From Zygnema cylindricum (Eukaryota; Streptophyta; Zygnematophyceae; Zygnematales; Zygnemataceae): a stretch of 64,000 bases of DNA. Shown here in pieces: positions 22,921-34,474 of this stretch (position 1 is the first letter of the stretch; every line of letters starts with the position of its first letter). Position numbers and translations under genes: made by a program. A model generated the notes under the pieces. It made no database searches. It was given only the letters and a program-made list of their open reading frames with translations, and had not been told where the DNA came from. The DNA lies in contig JBBHKE010001261.1 in the NCBI GenBank assembly GCA_037447655.1, positions 20,295-84,294 of the forward strand. Direction: 5' to 3'.

Positions 22921-23969
22921 TGTAGAAACTAATGGTTTTATTAGTATTTTCTAGGTCTGAAAAGAAATATAGAAGTCGAGGCAGTCTATCTCTAACTTCT
23001 CTCTCCAACTCTCAAACTTGTCGCAGTCACTGAGAAATTTGAGAGGAAGCTAGAGCCATGGCTACCTTGGCTATCCTGAGGTTTACAGGAATTTTATATT
23101 AGGGTTTATATATTTAATTAAAATGTATGTGCCGGCGGCAGGATTTGATCCTTGTACCTGCCGGCCGGCAGACACAATGTAGCCGGTAGCCTTAGCCGTT
23201 TCATCTAGCGGTAGTGTTACCTAGCATATAGTTTGATAATTATTTAGATATGTATACAAGCGATAAACCATTTAACTAGAATTAATTACGGGATACATAG
23301 ATCCAGTAATATGTAATGTACGACTTACGGTACGGACATAAATCAGTTCCGCGCATTTGTTTTGTAAATGAAACAAATACCGCGCATGTATTTATTACGG
23401 CTACGATTAAAGCCGAATTTAATCGGACGGCCGGAATTAGCGCCGAGATCGCGGAGGAAGATTTCGGCGGTTTGTGGCCATCGCCACATCGGATGACGCG
23501 TGGCAAAATTCCGTTGGATTGTGGAAACTCCGGAGATTATGGCACCGAATCCGGATTTGACATGTGTCGACATTTTGGCCATGTCGTACAATATCCGTAC
23601 ATAAAGTACACCGACAGCTGTACTTTTGCGTACGGAACTCAATTCTGATTGGTTCCGTACATCAGTAGATAGAGTCTGTGAGAGAGATAGGACTTAGAAA
23701 AATTAGAAGATAGGACCCTCTCTCCCAGAGAGCTTCTGTACAAAAGGTCAACTTTGACCCTCCATAACTTACTGCTCAGGGGAGCAAATTCAGAGATTCT
23801 TTTTGCTATCGACTCAGGGGAGTCTTGTCTTCACAGGGGTGAAGTTGGTCAGAGTTTTTGTCTGCCAGGGTGGCAGTTATTTTTGCTTAAACACAAAGGG
23901 GTCAGGATTATCCTAGAGGCTTCTTGGAAGCTGTCCGCTCTGAGGACTTATGGAGGTCTCAGAGTTTCA
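22921..23969 (+). repeat. Copia A 5' LTR
   Basis: 1049 bp, TG...CA. The gag ATG is at 23950, 20 nt before the LTR end. It contains GTAC-rich sequence around 23590-23660 (likely promoter region) and an antisense tRNA-like module at about 23128-23215. A 110-codon frame (23316-23648) and a 99-codon antisense frame recur in every A/D LTR but have no protein motif. Confidence 0.9.
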
Positions 23970-26900
23970 GGTTAGGGGCCCACCCTCTAGGGTGCCAATA
24001 TTTAATGGAACTGGCTTCATATACTGGGAAAGTATGATGATAGGAGCTCTATGCGAAAAAAGGTTTTGGGGGATAGTGAGTGGACGATTGGGGCGTCCAT
24101 CAAGTCTTGGAATTCCTCCAGGGTTTAAAGGAAGCAGATTCACCAGGAAAGAGGATTCACCTTCAACGGAGGAAACAAAGGAAGGAGAGGTGGTGGACAA
24201 AGGAAAGGAGAAGGAGGCGACCACACCAATAGCAACTGGTTTAGCATTCATGTCACCTATTCCGAGGAACGAGGAGAATGATACTGAAACCTGGGACTTC
24301 AACAATATGGCGGCAAAGCACTTCATCCTACGCCATCTCACTCAAGGACTTGCATGTCCTCATTTGCAGGTAGAGAGGGCATCCGATCTTTGGATGGCTC
24401 TCATAGAGATGTACCGAAGTGGTACGATTCAGCAACAACAGTTGGCTGATCAGAAAGTTAAGGAGTATGTATACAAAGGGGGAAATATGTTGGATTTTTG
24501 CAATGAGCTTGCTACACTCTTCATGGAGCTAGAGAGTGCGGGTAAAATTTTTAGTGAAAAAGAAAAAGTTAACTGTTTACTAATGAAGTTACCTGATGAG
24601 TTCGAGAACATAGTCAACCGTGTGCAGGACTTGCCGGACTCAAGGTGGATATGGAACTCAGTGGTAGGGATGATTCTCGTTCGAGAGAATACGATTGAGA
24701 TCCGAAGGGGAGGAAAGAGTGGCCAAGCCTTGGCAACAGCGACCGATTGGAGGAACAAGGATTCCCGGAAACCAGTCAGAAACTATGGGGGTAGGGAGCG
24801 GGAAAAACAGGTTGGCGAGTTCGAACCAAGGGCTCCCAAAGGTTTATGTCATTTTTGTAAGAAACCTGGGCACTATATGGCAGAGTGCACCAAGCTAACC
24901 GAGCTTCGGTTAAAGGAGGGGCAGACCGGTGGAACCCCGAGAGGAAAGAAAAAGGCCCTTGTCACACAGGTACTTGAGGCGGAATCCGAGGACGAGGACG
25001 ATGAGCTCCTTTTGGATGAGGAGTTGGAGGCGAAAACTGAGGTTGAAATTCCACGAAGGCAGAAATGTGCTTACGGTGGATTGAAAGGTGAAGCAGGCTG
25101 GATTATAGATTCAGGTGCCTCAATGCACATGTGTAAGGATAGACACCTGTTCACTAAGATAAGAAAGATTCCCACCGTAGAGATAGAGTACGGGGATGGG
25201 AGGATAGTCACCACTACTCTTGTAGGATCGGTAGATCTGAAAGTGTTAGTTGAAGGAAAGACATCCATATTAACATTCTCCGATGTATTGTTTATTCCGG
25301 AGCTGAACAAAAACCTTATCTCTACATCAGTATTAGATGATAAGGGTTTTTTCACTAGCACTAGGGAAGGAGTCTTTACTGCTAGTTTTGAGGAGGATGT
25401 CTATTTCATTGCTGAAAAAGGTAGCCATGGGATGTTTAGGCTGATCTTAAGTAATGAAACGAAGAAACTTTATTATGCTGGTGTTTATGATATTATGATG
25501 TGGCATAAGAGGCTTGGGCATGTGAATCTAGATAAGTTAAGAGAGATGAAAAAGATGGGAGTGGTGGAAGGGATTCAGTTCAGTGAGAGTGATGATATAA
25601 GTGATTGTAGTGGGTGTGCTCAAGGTAAAGCACACAGATTACCCTTTCCTAAAACAACCGCCTACAATGGAGAAAAACTTCTAAATCTAGTACACACAGA
25701 TATTTGGGGACCGGCTAGAGTGCCCTCACCGGGCGGGAAGAGATTTATGATGACTATAACTGATGATTGGTCTGAGTATTCTCGGGTGAATTTTTTGAAA
25801 AACAAGTCAGAAGCTGAGGATTGTTTTAGACAATATAAAGCATGGAGCGAAAAACTCCATGAAACTCCAATCAAGAGAGTAAGAAGTGACAATGGTGGAG
25901 AATATACTTCTAACCAATTTGAGGATTTTTTGAGGGAAGATGGGGTTCAACACCAAAAGATAGTTCCAGAAAATCCGGAACAGAATGGGGTAGCTGAAAG
26001 GTTAAATAGAACACTAAGTGATAGTGCTAGAAGTATGTTGTCGGATAAGAAGATAGGAAAAAGGTTTTGGGCAGAAGCAATGAACTGTGCTAATTACCTA
26101 AAAAATAGAGTTCTTACTTCAGCTATAAAAGATCAAACACCTTATGAGAGATGGACAGGCCGGAAACCAGACTTATCTCATTTAAAGGTTTTCGGCAGTC
26201 AAGTATTCAGTCTAGATATTGATCGGTCCAATTGGAAGCTAGATCCTAAAGGAAAACCGGGATACTTATTAGGATATGATGAGGATGTTAAAGGATATAG
26301 AGTTTATGATCTAAAAAGAGAAGATATAATCTTAGTAAAGCATCTAGTAGTTATGGATGAAGGAAAGTCTGTGGATCCCTTCAAATATACAAAGTCAGTA
26401 AAAATCAGATTTGAGTCAGAAAATTCTGATGCTTTGAGCTTCCTAACTATCCAGGTTTTAGAGACGATGACATTCTTGCAGGAACAAATCAGACCGAAAA
26501 GGACACGGCTGTGGAAACTCCAGTGACAACTCTACTCGAAGCGGAAGACGTGGTGGAAATTGATTCGGAATCAAGGGATAGGGGAGAAGCCGAGTTTGTT
26601 CGAAAGAATCCACGAGAACCATCTATTCCGGCCTCAGATTTTGAGGGAGGGAGGAGAAGTAGCAAAAGACTGCAAGAAAAACAGGTTAATAACAAGGTAA
26701 CTAAACTATCTCATCAAGATGAACCTCAAACTTATCGAGAGGCGATGACTTGTCCAGAAAGAAACCGGTGGAAGACAGCCATCAATGAGGAGATGGCTTC
26801 AATCATGGCAGCCGATACTTGGGAGCTGGTGGACTGTCCACCTAACCGAAAACCAATCGGTTGTAAGTGGGTTTTCAAACTGAAACTAAACCCAGATAAC

Positions 26901-28307
26901 ACAATCGAGCGCTACAAGGCCAGATTAGTGGCAAAGGGATTTACACAAAAGGAAGGAATTGACTACGAGGAAACCTTTGCCCCGGTGGTCAGATTTCCCT
27001 CCGTCCGCATACTTCTCAGTTTAGCAGCGGCGGAAGACATGGAAGTGCACCAGATGGACATCAAAATAGCCTTTTTGCATGGAGAATTAGAAGAGGAGAT
27101 CTTCATGCGACAACCCGAAGGGTTTGTGGAAGAAGGAGAGGAGAGTAAGGTATGCCGGCTGATTAAATCTCTTTATGGTTTGAAACAGGCGCCCCGACAG
27201 TGGAATAAGAAGCTTGATGAGTTTCTTACCGGTCTAGGATATATTCGGATCAGCTCAGATCACTCAATCTATGTTTTCGAAGATGAGGAAGGTTTTATAT
27301 TTATTGCAATTTATGTTGATGATTTGCTTGTTTTAAGTAAATCAATGGAAAAAATTAATAAACTGAAAACCGATCTTAAGGGGAGATTTGAAATGAACGA
27401 TATGGGGGAAGCAAAATATATTTTGGGAATTCAAGTAGAGAGAGACCGAAAAAGAAAAATTATAAGATTGACTCAAAAGGAAGCAATAGGAAACATGCTT
27501 GAAAAATTTCAAATGGATAAAGCTAATAGTTGCACAACTCCAATGGAATTGAAGAAGGGAAGTGAGGGGAGTGAGGAAGAAGGAGTCATAGTCTTAGACG
27601 AGGAATTATCTCCTGAAGAACAGAAGTTCATGCAGACTATTCCTTACAGGCAAGTAGTGGGAAGTCTAATCTATTTTATGAATTGTACCCGGCCGGATTT
27701 AGCTGCAGCTGTAGGAGTGCTGAGTAGAAGTCTAAATGCTCCCACTAAGAAGGATTGGGAGGCAGCTAAGAGAGTCCTTAGATACTTGGTAGGAACTAGA
27801 GATCTATGGTTGCATTTGGGTGGGGAGAATACTGACATCACTACTTGGAGTGATGCCAGTTATGGTGATGCTCCGATGAGGAGATGTACTTCTGGATATG
27901 TATTATATGTGGGTGATGGGGCTTGCTGTTGGAGTAGCAAACAGCAAAAGGTTATTGCTCAGTCCACCATGGAGGCTGAGTATATGGCCTCTTGCTCTGC
28001 TGTAAAAGAATTGATGTGGGTCAAGTCTTTGCTTGGTGAGCTTGGTCACCTTAAGAGTGGTGTGCAGAAAATATTTTGTGATAATCAGGCAGCAATCGCT
28101 ATTTCTGCCAATCCTAAACACCATTTTAAAGCCAAACACATGGACATCAGACTCAGCTTTGTTAGAGAGAAAGTAGAAAACAAAATAATCAGTTTAGAGT
28201 ACAGACCAGATAGTGAGATGGTAGCAGATATGATGACCAAACCTGTGCCTTCCCCTAAGCTAAATTTTTGCAGGGAGAAGTGTGGTCTGAAATTAAAGAT
28301 TGACTAG
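23950..28307 (+). pseudogene. Copia A gag-pol, one frameshift
   Basis: The first frame (23950-26526, 858 codons) holds Gag with zinc knuckle CHFCKKPGHYMAEC, protease WIIDSGASMHMC, and integrase HHCC (HKRLGHVNL ... CSGCAQGK) and DDE residues (VHTDIWGP, RSDNGGEY, NGVAERLNR). The second (26511-28307, 598 codons) holds reverse transcriptase (YVDDLLVL) and RNase H (WSDASYGD, STMEAEYMA, HMDIRL). Compared with element D, one base is missing at about 26428-26436, just after integrase, and this shifts the frame before reverse transcriptase. There are also missense changes at conserved sites, for example DIKT to DIKI in reverse transcriptase and DDWSRYSRVYF to DDWSEYSRVNF in integrase. Inactive without the shift being bypassed. 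Confidence 0.92.
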
Positions 28308-28320
28308 AAAATAAGGGGAG

Positions 28321-29369
28321 TGTAGAAACTAATGGTTTTATTAGTATTTTCTAGGTCTGAAAAGAAATATAGAAGTCGAGGCAGTCTATCTCTAACTTCT
28401 CTCTCCAACTCTCAAACTTGTCGCAGTCACTGAGAAATTGGAGAGGAAGCTAGAGCCATGGCTACCTTGGCTATCCTGAGGTTTACGGGAATTTTATATT
28501 AGGGTTTATATATTTAATTAAAATGTATGTGCCGGCGGCAGGATTTGATCCTTGTACCTGCCGGCCGGCAGACACAATGTAGCCGGTAGCCTTAGCCGTT
28601 TCATCTAGCGGTAGAGTTACCTAGCATATAGTTTGATAATTATTTAGATATGTATACAAGCGATAAACCATTTAACTAGAATTAATTACGGGATACATAG
28701 ATCCAGTAATATGTAATGTACGACTTACGGTACAGACATAAATCAGTACCGCGCATTTGTTTCGTAAATGAAACAAATACCGCGCATGTATTTATTACGG
28801 CTACGATTAAAGCCGAATTTAATCGGACGGCCGGAATTAGCGCCGAGATCGCGGAGGAAGATTTCGGCGGTTTGTGGCCATCGCCACATCGGATGACGCG
28901 TGGCAAAATTCCGTTGGATTGTGGAAACTCCGGAGATTATGGCACCGAATCCGGATTTGACATGTGTCGACATTTTGGCCATGTCGTACAATATCCGTAC
29001 ATAAAGTACACCGGCAGCTGTACTTTTGCGTACGGAACTCAATTCTGATTGGTTCCGTACATCAGTAGATAGAGTCTGTGAGAGAGATAGGACTTAGAAA
29101 AATTAGAAGATAGGACCCTCTCTCCCAGAGAGCTTCTGTACAAAAGGTCAACTTTGACCCTCCATAACTTACTGCTCAGGGGAGCAAATTCAGAGATTCT
29201 TTTTGCTATCGACTCAGGGGAGTCTTGTCTTCACAGGGGTGAAGTTGGTCAGAGTTTTTGTTTGCCAGGGTGGCAGTTATTTTTGCTTAAACACAAAGGG
29301 GTCAGGATTATCCTAGAGGCTTCTTGGAAGCTGTCCACTCTGAGGACTTATGGAGGTCTCAGAGTTTCA
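28321..29369 (+). repeat. Copia A 3' LTR
   Basis: 1049 bp, preceded by the polypurine tract AAAATAAGGGGAG (28308-28320) directly after the pol stop codon. About ten substitutions relative to the 5' copy. Followed by the duplication GCATC. Confidence 0.9.
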
Positions 29370-29374
29370 GCATC

Positions 29375-30752
29375 CCTAGCGGCGTTTTTCTAAGATAGAG
29401 GTGATTTCATGAACAGGTGCACCGGGATCTGGTCTTGTCCCAAGAGAAGTGAACATGTGCCTGCTGAGAAGTCCACTAGACCTACGCCTCGCTACCCGAA
29501 TAAGGTTCAACTCGTGTTCCCAAAGATTCCGCCTTTATACCTCTAAGGCCTCCGAATCTACTGTGGCGGGTCCGTCCCCCGCCGTAGCCTTGCCCCAAGA
29601 TTTTGGAATTGTCAGTAGTTCTTGGGTCTTGTCAACTTCACTAGTCAGATCCGCTATCCCCATACCCGGAATTTATGGGTCATTAGGCCTATTCCTCCAT
29701 AATCCTTTAGGCAAATCTTCTAGTCCTGTACCGGGAACCTCTGGATTAGTGGGTTCGAATTGCCAGAGCCCTCTAGCAGGGTGGACACGTGGTGCTGTTG
29801 GGGAAGGTCTCTCGGTTGAGACTGACGCTGGAGTGGGGGAGATCTCTTCCTTTGGAAGAGAAGCGAATCTTCCCTTGTTGTCCCTATGGTTAAACCTCTT
29901 CCCTCTCAATGGATCTCGGGCTTCCCTCTCGCTACCTCCTTCTCCCCTACAAGACCTCGAAGTGTCGCATCCGCGAGAAGGCCTACTGGCTGCAATGTCT
30001 TGGGAGGAAGTTGGAGGAGGACGAAAATATAGAGCCCTCCGGGAACGGTTTTGCACCGATTGTGAAGAACTACTCTCCGAAGAACTGCTTAAGATCTCCA
30101 CCATCCCTCCCACAGGTCTAACCACCCTGGCTCGATCTGTCCGAGCCACTCTCTGAACCATCTCCCTTTTCACCTTCCGCTCATGAAGGTTGTGAAGGGC
30201 AAGGAGTTCCTTACGACCAGGGCGAAGTGGATCTTCCAAAACTACGGGGTCAATCAGAATCTCAGCCCTGGGTACCTTAGATCGGGTATAAAGCCCGACC
30301 TTCGGAAGAGGACCCAAATGGGGCTCCTTATGAGCTAGCCTTTTTGGCCGGGCCCGGGAGACACTCTTTTCCTTTCCTTGGCCTGGGCTTGGTCGTCCTT
30401 CCTTTCCTCAGCTTGAGCCCTGGCGGCCTCATCCAATGATGGGTAATGTTCGGGAGTTAAGTTAGGAGGTGGTGGAGGAGATGGAACCACAGATGGGTCT
30501 TTGGCCGGAGAATCAAAGACGGCCTCCACAGGTACGGATTCCTCGGACATCTGTGACCGATCTTGCGGTATTGGCTTCTCATACTTACCCTGCTCTCCAG
30601 ATCCGATATCTAGAGTTTCTCCTCCTCCTATGATGGTAGTGGAAAGGGAAAAGAAATATAAAGTGAAAACGTTGCTCCCTTCCAAAAAGAGAACTTCCAC
30701 AGTAAAAGCTTCTATTCCCTCTAATCCGAGCGGAAAGGTGGCTTTTCAGTAC
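29375..30752 (-). pseudogene. Ty3/gypsy Gag N-terminal part
   Basis: In element orientation this follows the right LTR. A frame starting at 30700 (30335-30700, 121 codons) has a Pro/Glu/Ala-rich middle and ends in AQAEERKDDQAQAKERKRV. After a shift, the frame 29673-30317 continues with RKELLALHNLHERKVKREMV, a Ser-rich run and a Pro/Arg-rich region. This composition fits the disordered N-terminal part of Ty3 Gag, but no named domain is visible. No tRNA-complementary primer site beginning TGG is evident right after the LTR. Confidence 0.55.
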
Positions 30753-31934
30753 TGTTCAAATCCGATGGAAGTAGGCCAAATGTGTCATCAAAACCCACAA
30801 TTTTGGTACAAGTGATTCTAGAAGTCTGTTCCGGTCGGACTACCACCGAAGCAAAAGGAATTAGCAAAGAGGATCAAATAAACTTCCACGCAGAAATAAT
30901 AAAAATAAATAGAATTAGTTGTTTCAGATTTAACAATATCACCTTGCCCCAGAAAATGGAATGAAAGATAAAATTAATAATGATAGCAAAGCAAGCTCAA
31001 CATACACCGAAAAGCCAAGCTGACACAAAGAGAAGACGAAATATCCCCCGGTGCCACCAATGACATGTATGATCCTCCTTCACACCTCGATTTCCGTAGA
31101 TCGGAACCGACTGGACTCTTCTCAGTTTCAATGTCAAAAGTCAAGATCGCCCAAAAAGATGGATAGTGCCAACTAACCGCCCGATTTACGACCTCCAAAC
31201 AAGACAGATCCAAACCAAGATGGCAATAGAGTCAAACACTCAAACAAGACAAAGATTCTCCAAAAGAAGGTTTGTTTGGAATTTTATAAGGGTTTTCACA
31301 GAAGACAGTACTGAAAAACAACTTGTCTCCTTCGGCCCCAAGTGCCTTATTCATCAAAGTTTGTCAAATCGTAAGTCCAAAAGTCAAAGCTGTACTACTA
31401 GCCAATGAGCGGCAAGCAAGTGTAATAGAATTGAATTGAGACAAATTAATCCGTACTACACTTGGGGCAAAAGGTTATGCACCGGACTGCGACTAGATCC
31501 GTGGCCAGAAGTAATTATTTGTTTCACTATTATAAGACAAAGAACTAAGAAGGACACAAAAGTGCTAGACGTTGACCTAAGGTAATTAATGGACCAAAAA
31601 TCAGCTGATCTGAACTGAATTCCTATTGATAACTAACATCATAATCTAGACGACAATCCGAAAGTTTACGTGGCAATCGGCAATGTACCCCCCACGAGGG
31701 TTGGTATAAAATGGTCCCATGTAACGACATTGCAATCTGCGAGACGTAATAACTTGGTTGTCGGGCCTCCGTTAGGCGCGAAATAAAGTGTGTTTTGTTT
31801 AGTTTAGGAAATAGAAGAATCTCGTCCGGCTGGGTTCACTCCTTCCTCCGTACTCTGTTGACCATACTGGGGAGAAAGGGTCCGGAAATCCTTGGTGATA
31901 TAAAGGTGTGCCTCTAAAGCACACAAGCTTGACA
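30753..31934 (-). repeat. Ty3/gypsy right LTR core (5' LTR)
   Basis: 1182 bp, aligning end to end with 3533-4714. In element orientation it begins TGTCAAGC and ends TTTGAACA next to the gag region. It lacks the about 285-bp segment b that accompanies the left LTR. Followed on the right by ATAT and MITE sequence. Confidence 0.8.
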
Positions 31935-32230
31935 ATATTGGTTCGATATATTCGTAAAGGAATTATCGTGATCGGACTGATAACTCTTGACTCTGTTATG
32001 AAGAAGAATCTAGTATCTCCTCCCCTCGCGATATCATCTTACTCATTTCTTTTTTTTTAGAGTACGATAATTTCATACTCCTTGTACGGACGACCCCTCC
32101 AAACGATAATTATCGGCGATACTTTAGTTTTATTGGTGCCGGAGTGATATATCGGAGCTCCACACCGTTTGATAACCGATAATAACAATTATCGGATTCA
32201 TCTCGATATATTCTCCGATACACAACACTA

Positions 32231-33323
32231 AAAAATTGCTTGAGAGTAACTGTACTTTTGCATATAATCGAAACTTTAGTCTTGTAATTTTGTTTTTAAC
32301 GATGATTCTCTGTACTACATTCAGAGCATTCGTATGTAAAGAAATGAAATCGCTACTTTAAATTGTGACGGATGTAGACGTGGGTGTAATTAGTGACGGT
32401 TGTAGACGACTACAAAATTGGCGACAATTGATGACGTTAACAAATTAGCGACGATTGTAGACGTCTGACTACTTTTGACATTGTAGATGTTTAGGGTTTG
32501 TGACATTTTGACGTCACACTCAAATTATGACAGCGTCGACGTCACAAATTCTAAAACTTTCCGCCATGGTTTCTCGATTTTGTTTTTTAGTCTTTTCTCC
32601 CTCTACTTGCTATCAAAATACGCCCAAAGATAGTAAAAAGCAATCATTTTTAGAGATCTTTCATTTTATACCATTATTGACTTTTTTCATTGCAAGAATT
32701 ATGAGATAGACGCGGTAGTGGGAGAGGGAAAAAGAGAGAGAGGCGCTTTTACGGACTTCGCTTTTGCCAAATAGCGTCTGTTGGTCAAGACCCCCTCCAC
32801 GACCCTTGTACCAAAAAAAGCGCACGAAAAAAGTCACGCACAGGCTAGAAACGTGCAATGGGTTTTTTTTTTGTACTTTGCACACAAAAATTGTCAAAAA
32901 CTTTTGACACGTACAACAACATCTGCCTATTCGCTCGCCTCATGGAACTTTTCATAAAATCACCTCGTGAGGTGATTTTATGTAAAGTTTGAAGATGGGC
33001 TGGAAAGACGCCAAAGTGGGTCGAAATGCGCTACACGACAAATTGCATTGCGTTAGACAACAAACTGTAGCACATATAAAGTTTCAACGTATCGCAACTT
33101 GTATAGTGGTAATTTCAATTTTTCTTTAAGCTTGCAGATTTTGTCGTTTTTTTCTAAGTTATGGAGGAAAACGATAGAAAATAACTGTAACTTTAACCTA
33201 CCAAAGTACCTTTAATTACAAGCAATCCATACATTACAGCCAACTCTTGATGAAAAGTCACCCTAATCCGATTGTAACGTTATTGCTTCCAGTTTTTTAC
33301 AGAACCAGCCAACCACTTCACAG
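32231..33323. other. Intergenic region with degenerate short repeats
   Basis: No gene seen. From 32360 to 32540 the motif TTGTAGACG and related GACGTC-containing words recur irregularly. An extended palindrome lies at 32947-32988. The region ends at the hAT target duplication CTTCACAG (33316-33323). Confidence 0.5.
32947..32988. repeat. 42-bp palindrome (hairpin)
   Basis: Two 20-nt arms with 19 of 20 complementary positions surround a 2-nt GT spacer; the inner 14 bp (CATAAAATCACCTC and its complement) are perfect. It could form a cruciform or a transcribed hairpin. No flanking gene is visible. Confidence 0.85.
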
Positions 33324-33810
33324 CAGTGTTGTTCAAATCGTGCGAATTTTTCACTTTTTACGATTGAAATGTATAATTTGTGACTGTTGAATAAATCGCG
33401 AAAAAGCGCGCTGTACTTTCTGTCCGGTAAACTAAACTAACCATTTACAGGAAAAGTACAATATTTTTCGTAAAATGTATGTTTTTTTACGGAAATGTAC
33501 AGAATTTGAGGAAAAGTTATGTCGCAGTTATAAGTACTTTCTGTCCATTGGACTGAACAGAAAAATCACAGAGCATGAACGTCATTTCATCAAAAATGTA
33601 CGGACCTTTTCGAAAAAGAGACATTGAAAGGTCACAAAATTTTTCGCGCAGTAAGTTTGAAAACTGTATGGGCGTCTTTTCAATTTTTTTTGAAAGAAAA
33701 CACCATAGAATGTTGAAAACGAAACCGCAAGGAAGCCGCCTCGCTATATCCTACCCTTCTCCCTCCCAAGCTTTTTACTATCTTCTCCTCCACACTTCGA
33801 CAAAAGCAAC

Positions 33811-34474
33811 CATGCCCAGAAATCGAGGAGAGGAGTGGGAGCACATGAAGGCTGCAGACGGTGGGATTCTTGTGGCCAACCGATTGCAGACGGTGGGATT
33901 CTTGTGGCCAACCAATTATGCGTCTGTATTTACTGCAACTTCGAATATAACGCCCAAGCGAGGAGGATCATAAATTATCTCATTGGAAACGTCAAGAGTG
34001 CAGGGATTAGAGCTTGCACGATGTGTCCAGACAAGGTGAAGCAGGAATTTCGTGCATCGGAAAACCAGATATCTGCATATTCCTCTCAAAAACATGTAAT
34101 GTGCGACTTGCATGAACTCAAAAACAGTTTTCCACCGATTCCGAATACCAAAGTATGAGGTGTACAGACAATAATATAAAATGCATTTAATTGGCATAAT
34201 GAGAAAGAGGTATATTTAGCATGGGCCACGGCTTTCTTCGCCGATGTATTGCCATTCAGACTTTTAGAGGATCCATATTTCAAAGAAGCGGTGAAGAAGA
34301 TCGGTGATATAGGTGGATCTTACAAGTTACCAATCCGTAGTGCGATGAGAAATCCTTTCCTATAAAAGACAAAGGCAAAGGTGAAGAAAGATTTGGCAAG
34401 TTAGAGGAAGCTATTTATGTCACCGGTGCCACGATTACATCAGACGCGTGGACGACAACAGACGACAAACCTCT
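33811..34474 (+). pseudogene. hAT transposase, N-terminal part with BED zinc finger
   Basis: Starts at ATG 33811 (MPRNRGEEWEHMKAADGGI). A 32-bp direct duplication (units starting 33854 and 33886) then shifts the frame. In the second frame the BED finger is visible as CVCIYCNFEY (C-x2-C) followed by a NYLIGNVKSAGIRACTMCPD-like segment. Downstream, AWATAFFADVLPF, then AIYVTGATITSDAWTTTDDK, with TSDAW containing the first catalytic aspartate typical of hAT/DUF659 transposases. Stops occur near 34157, 34178 and 34362. Copia C interrupts the codon for Leu after DDKP at 34474. Coding resumes at 47343. Confidence 0.8.

Larger units (their letters stand above)
22921..29369 (+). mobile_element. Ty1/copia element A, nearly intact
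   Basis: 6449 bp with 1049-bp LTRs (22921-23969 and 28321-29369) that start TGTAGAAAC and end GAGTTTCA. The target duplication GCATC is perfect (22916-22920, 29370-29374). About ten mismatches are visible between the LTRs (about 99% identity), so the insertion is recent. The gag-pol frame is interrupted by a single-base deletion. Same family and same length as element D. Confidence 0.95.
3249..31934 (-). mobile_element. Degenerate Ty3/gypsy element carrying a DNA methyltransferase
   Basis: Outer ends on the plus strand are TGTCGAGC (3249) and GCTTGACA (ending 31934), short imperfect inverted termini. They are flanked by a probable 4-bp duplication ATAT (3245-3248, 31935-31938) inside a MITE. 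In element orientation (minus) the order is right LTR, gag (30752-29375, 22915-22648, 16330-14655, 9351-8315), protease (8308-7430), DNA methyltransferase (about 7390-6350), integrase C-terminus (5830-5128), polypurine tract (about 5012-5001) and the left LTR complex. Copia elements L, B and A account for the gaps in gag. Reverse transcriptase, RNase H and the integrase core were not found and are presumably deleted. Reading frames contain many stops and shifts, so the copy is dead. Confidence 0.75.
3178..32230. mobile_element. hAT-type MITE (copy 2), split by a Ty3 element
   Basis: Terminal inverted repeats of 16 bp match perfectly: TAGTGTTGTGTATCGG at 3178-3193 and its reverse complement at 32215-32230. 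The flanks carry AAAATTGC (3170-3177) and AAAAATTGC (32231-32239), an 8-bp duplication with one extra A, as expected for the hAT superfamily. Only 3178-3248 and 31935-32230 belong to the MITE (about 363 bp). Everything between is the inserted Ty3/gypsy element and its own nested copia elements. It is non-coding and was presumably mobilised in trans by a hAT transposase. Confidence 0.75.

Noticed and set aside
23316-23648. 110-codon frame and a 99-codon antisense frame repeated in all four A/D copia LTRs (23316-23648, 28716-29048, 36917-37249, 42318-42650)
   Set aside because: The LTRs are near-identical copies, so conservation is not independent evidence. The frames have no domain, lie in the GTAC-rich promoter zone and are open on both strands.
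23754-23975. Short LTR frame starting MTLHNLLLRGANSE, found in each A/D LTR
   Set aside because: It overlaps the gag start in another frame and ends soon after the LTR except where chance fusion extends it. No motif or independent conservation.
24450-24758. Antisense frames of 70-125 codons within copia A, C and D
   Set aside because: They mirror the sense gag-pol codons and recur only because the elements are related; shadows of the real frame.
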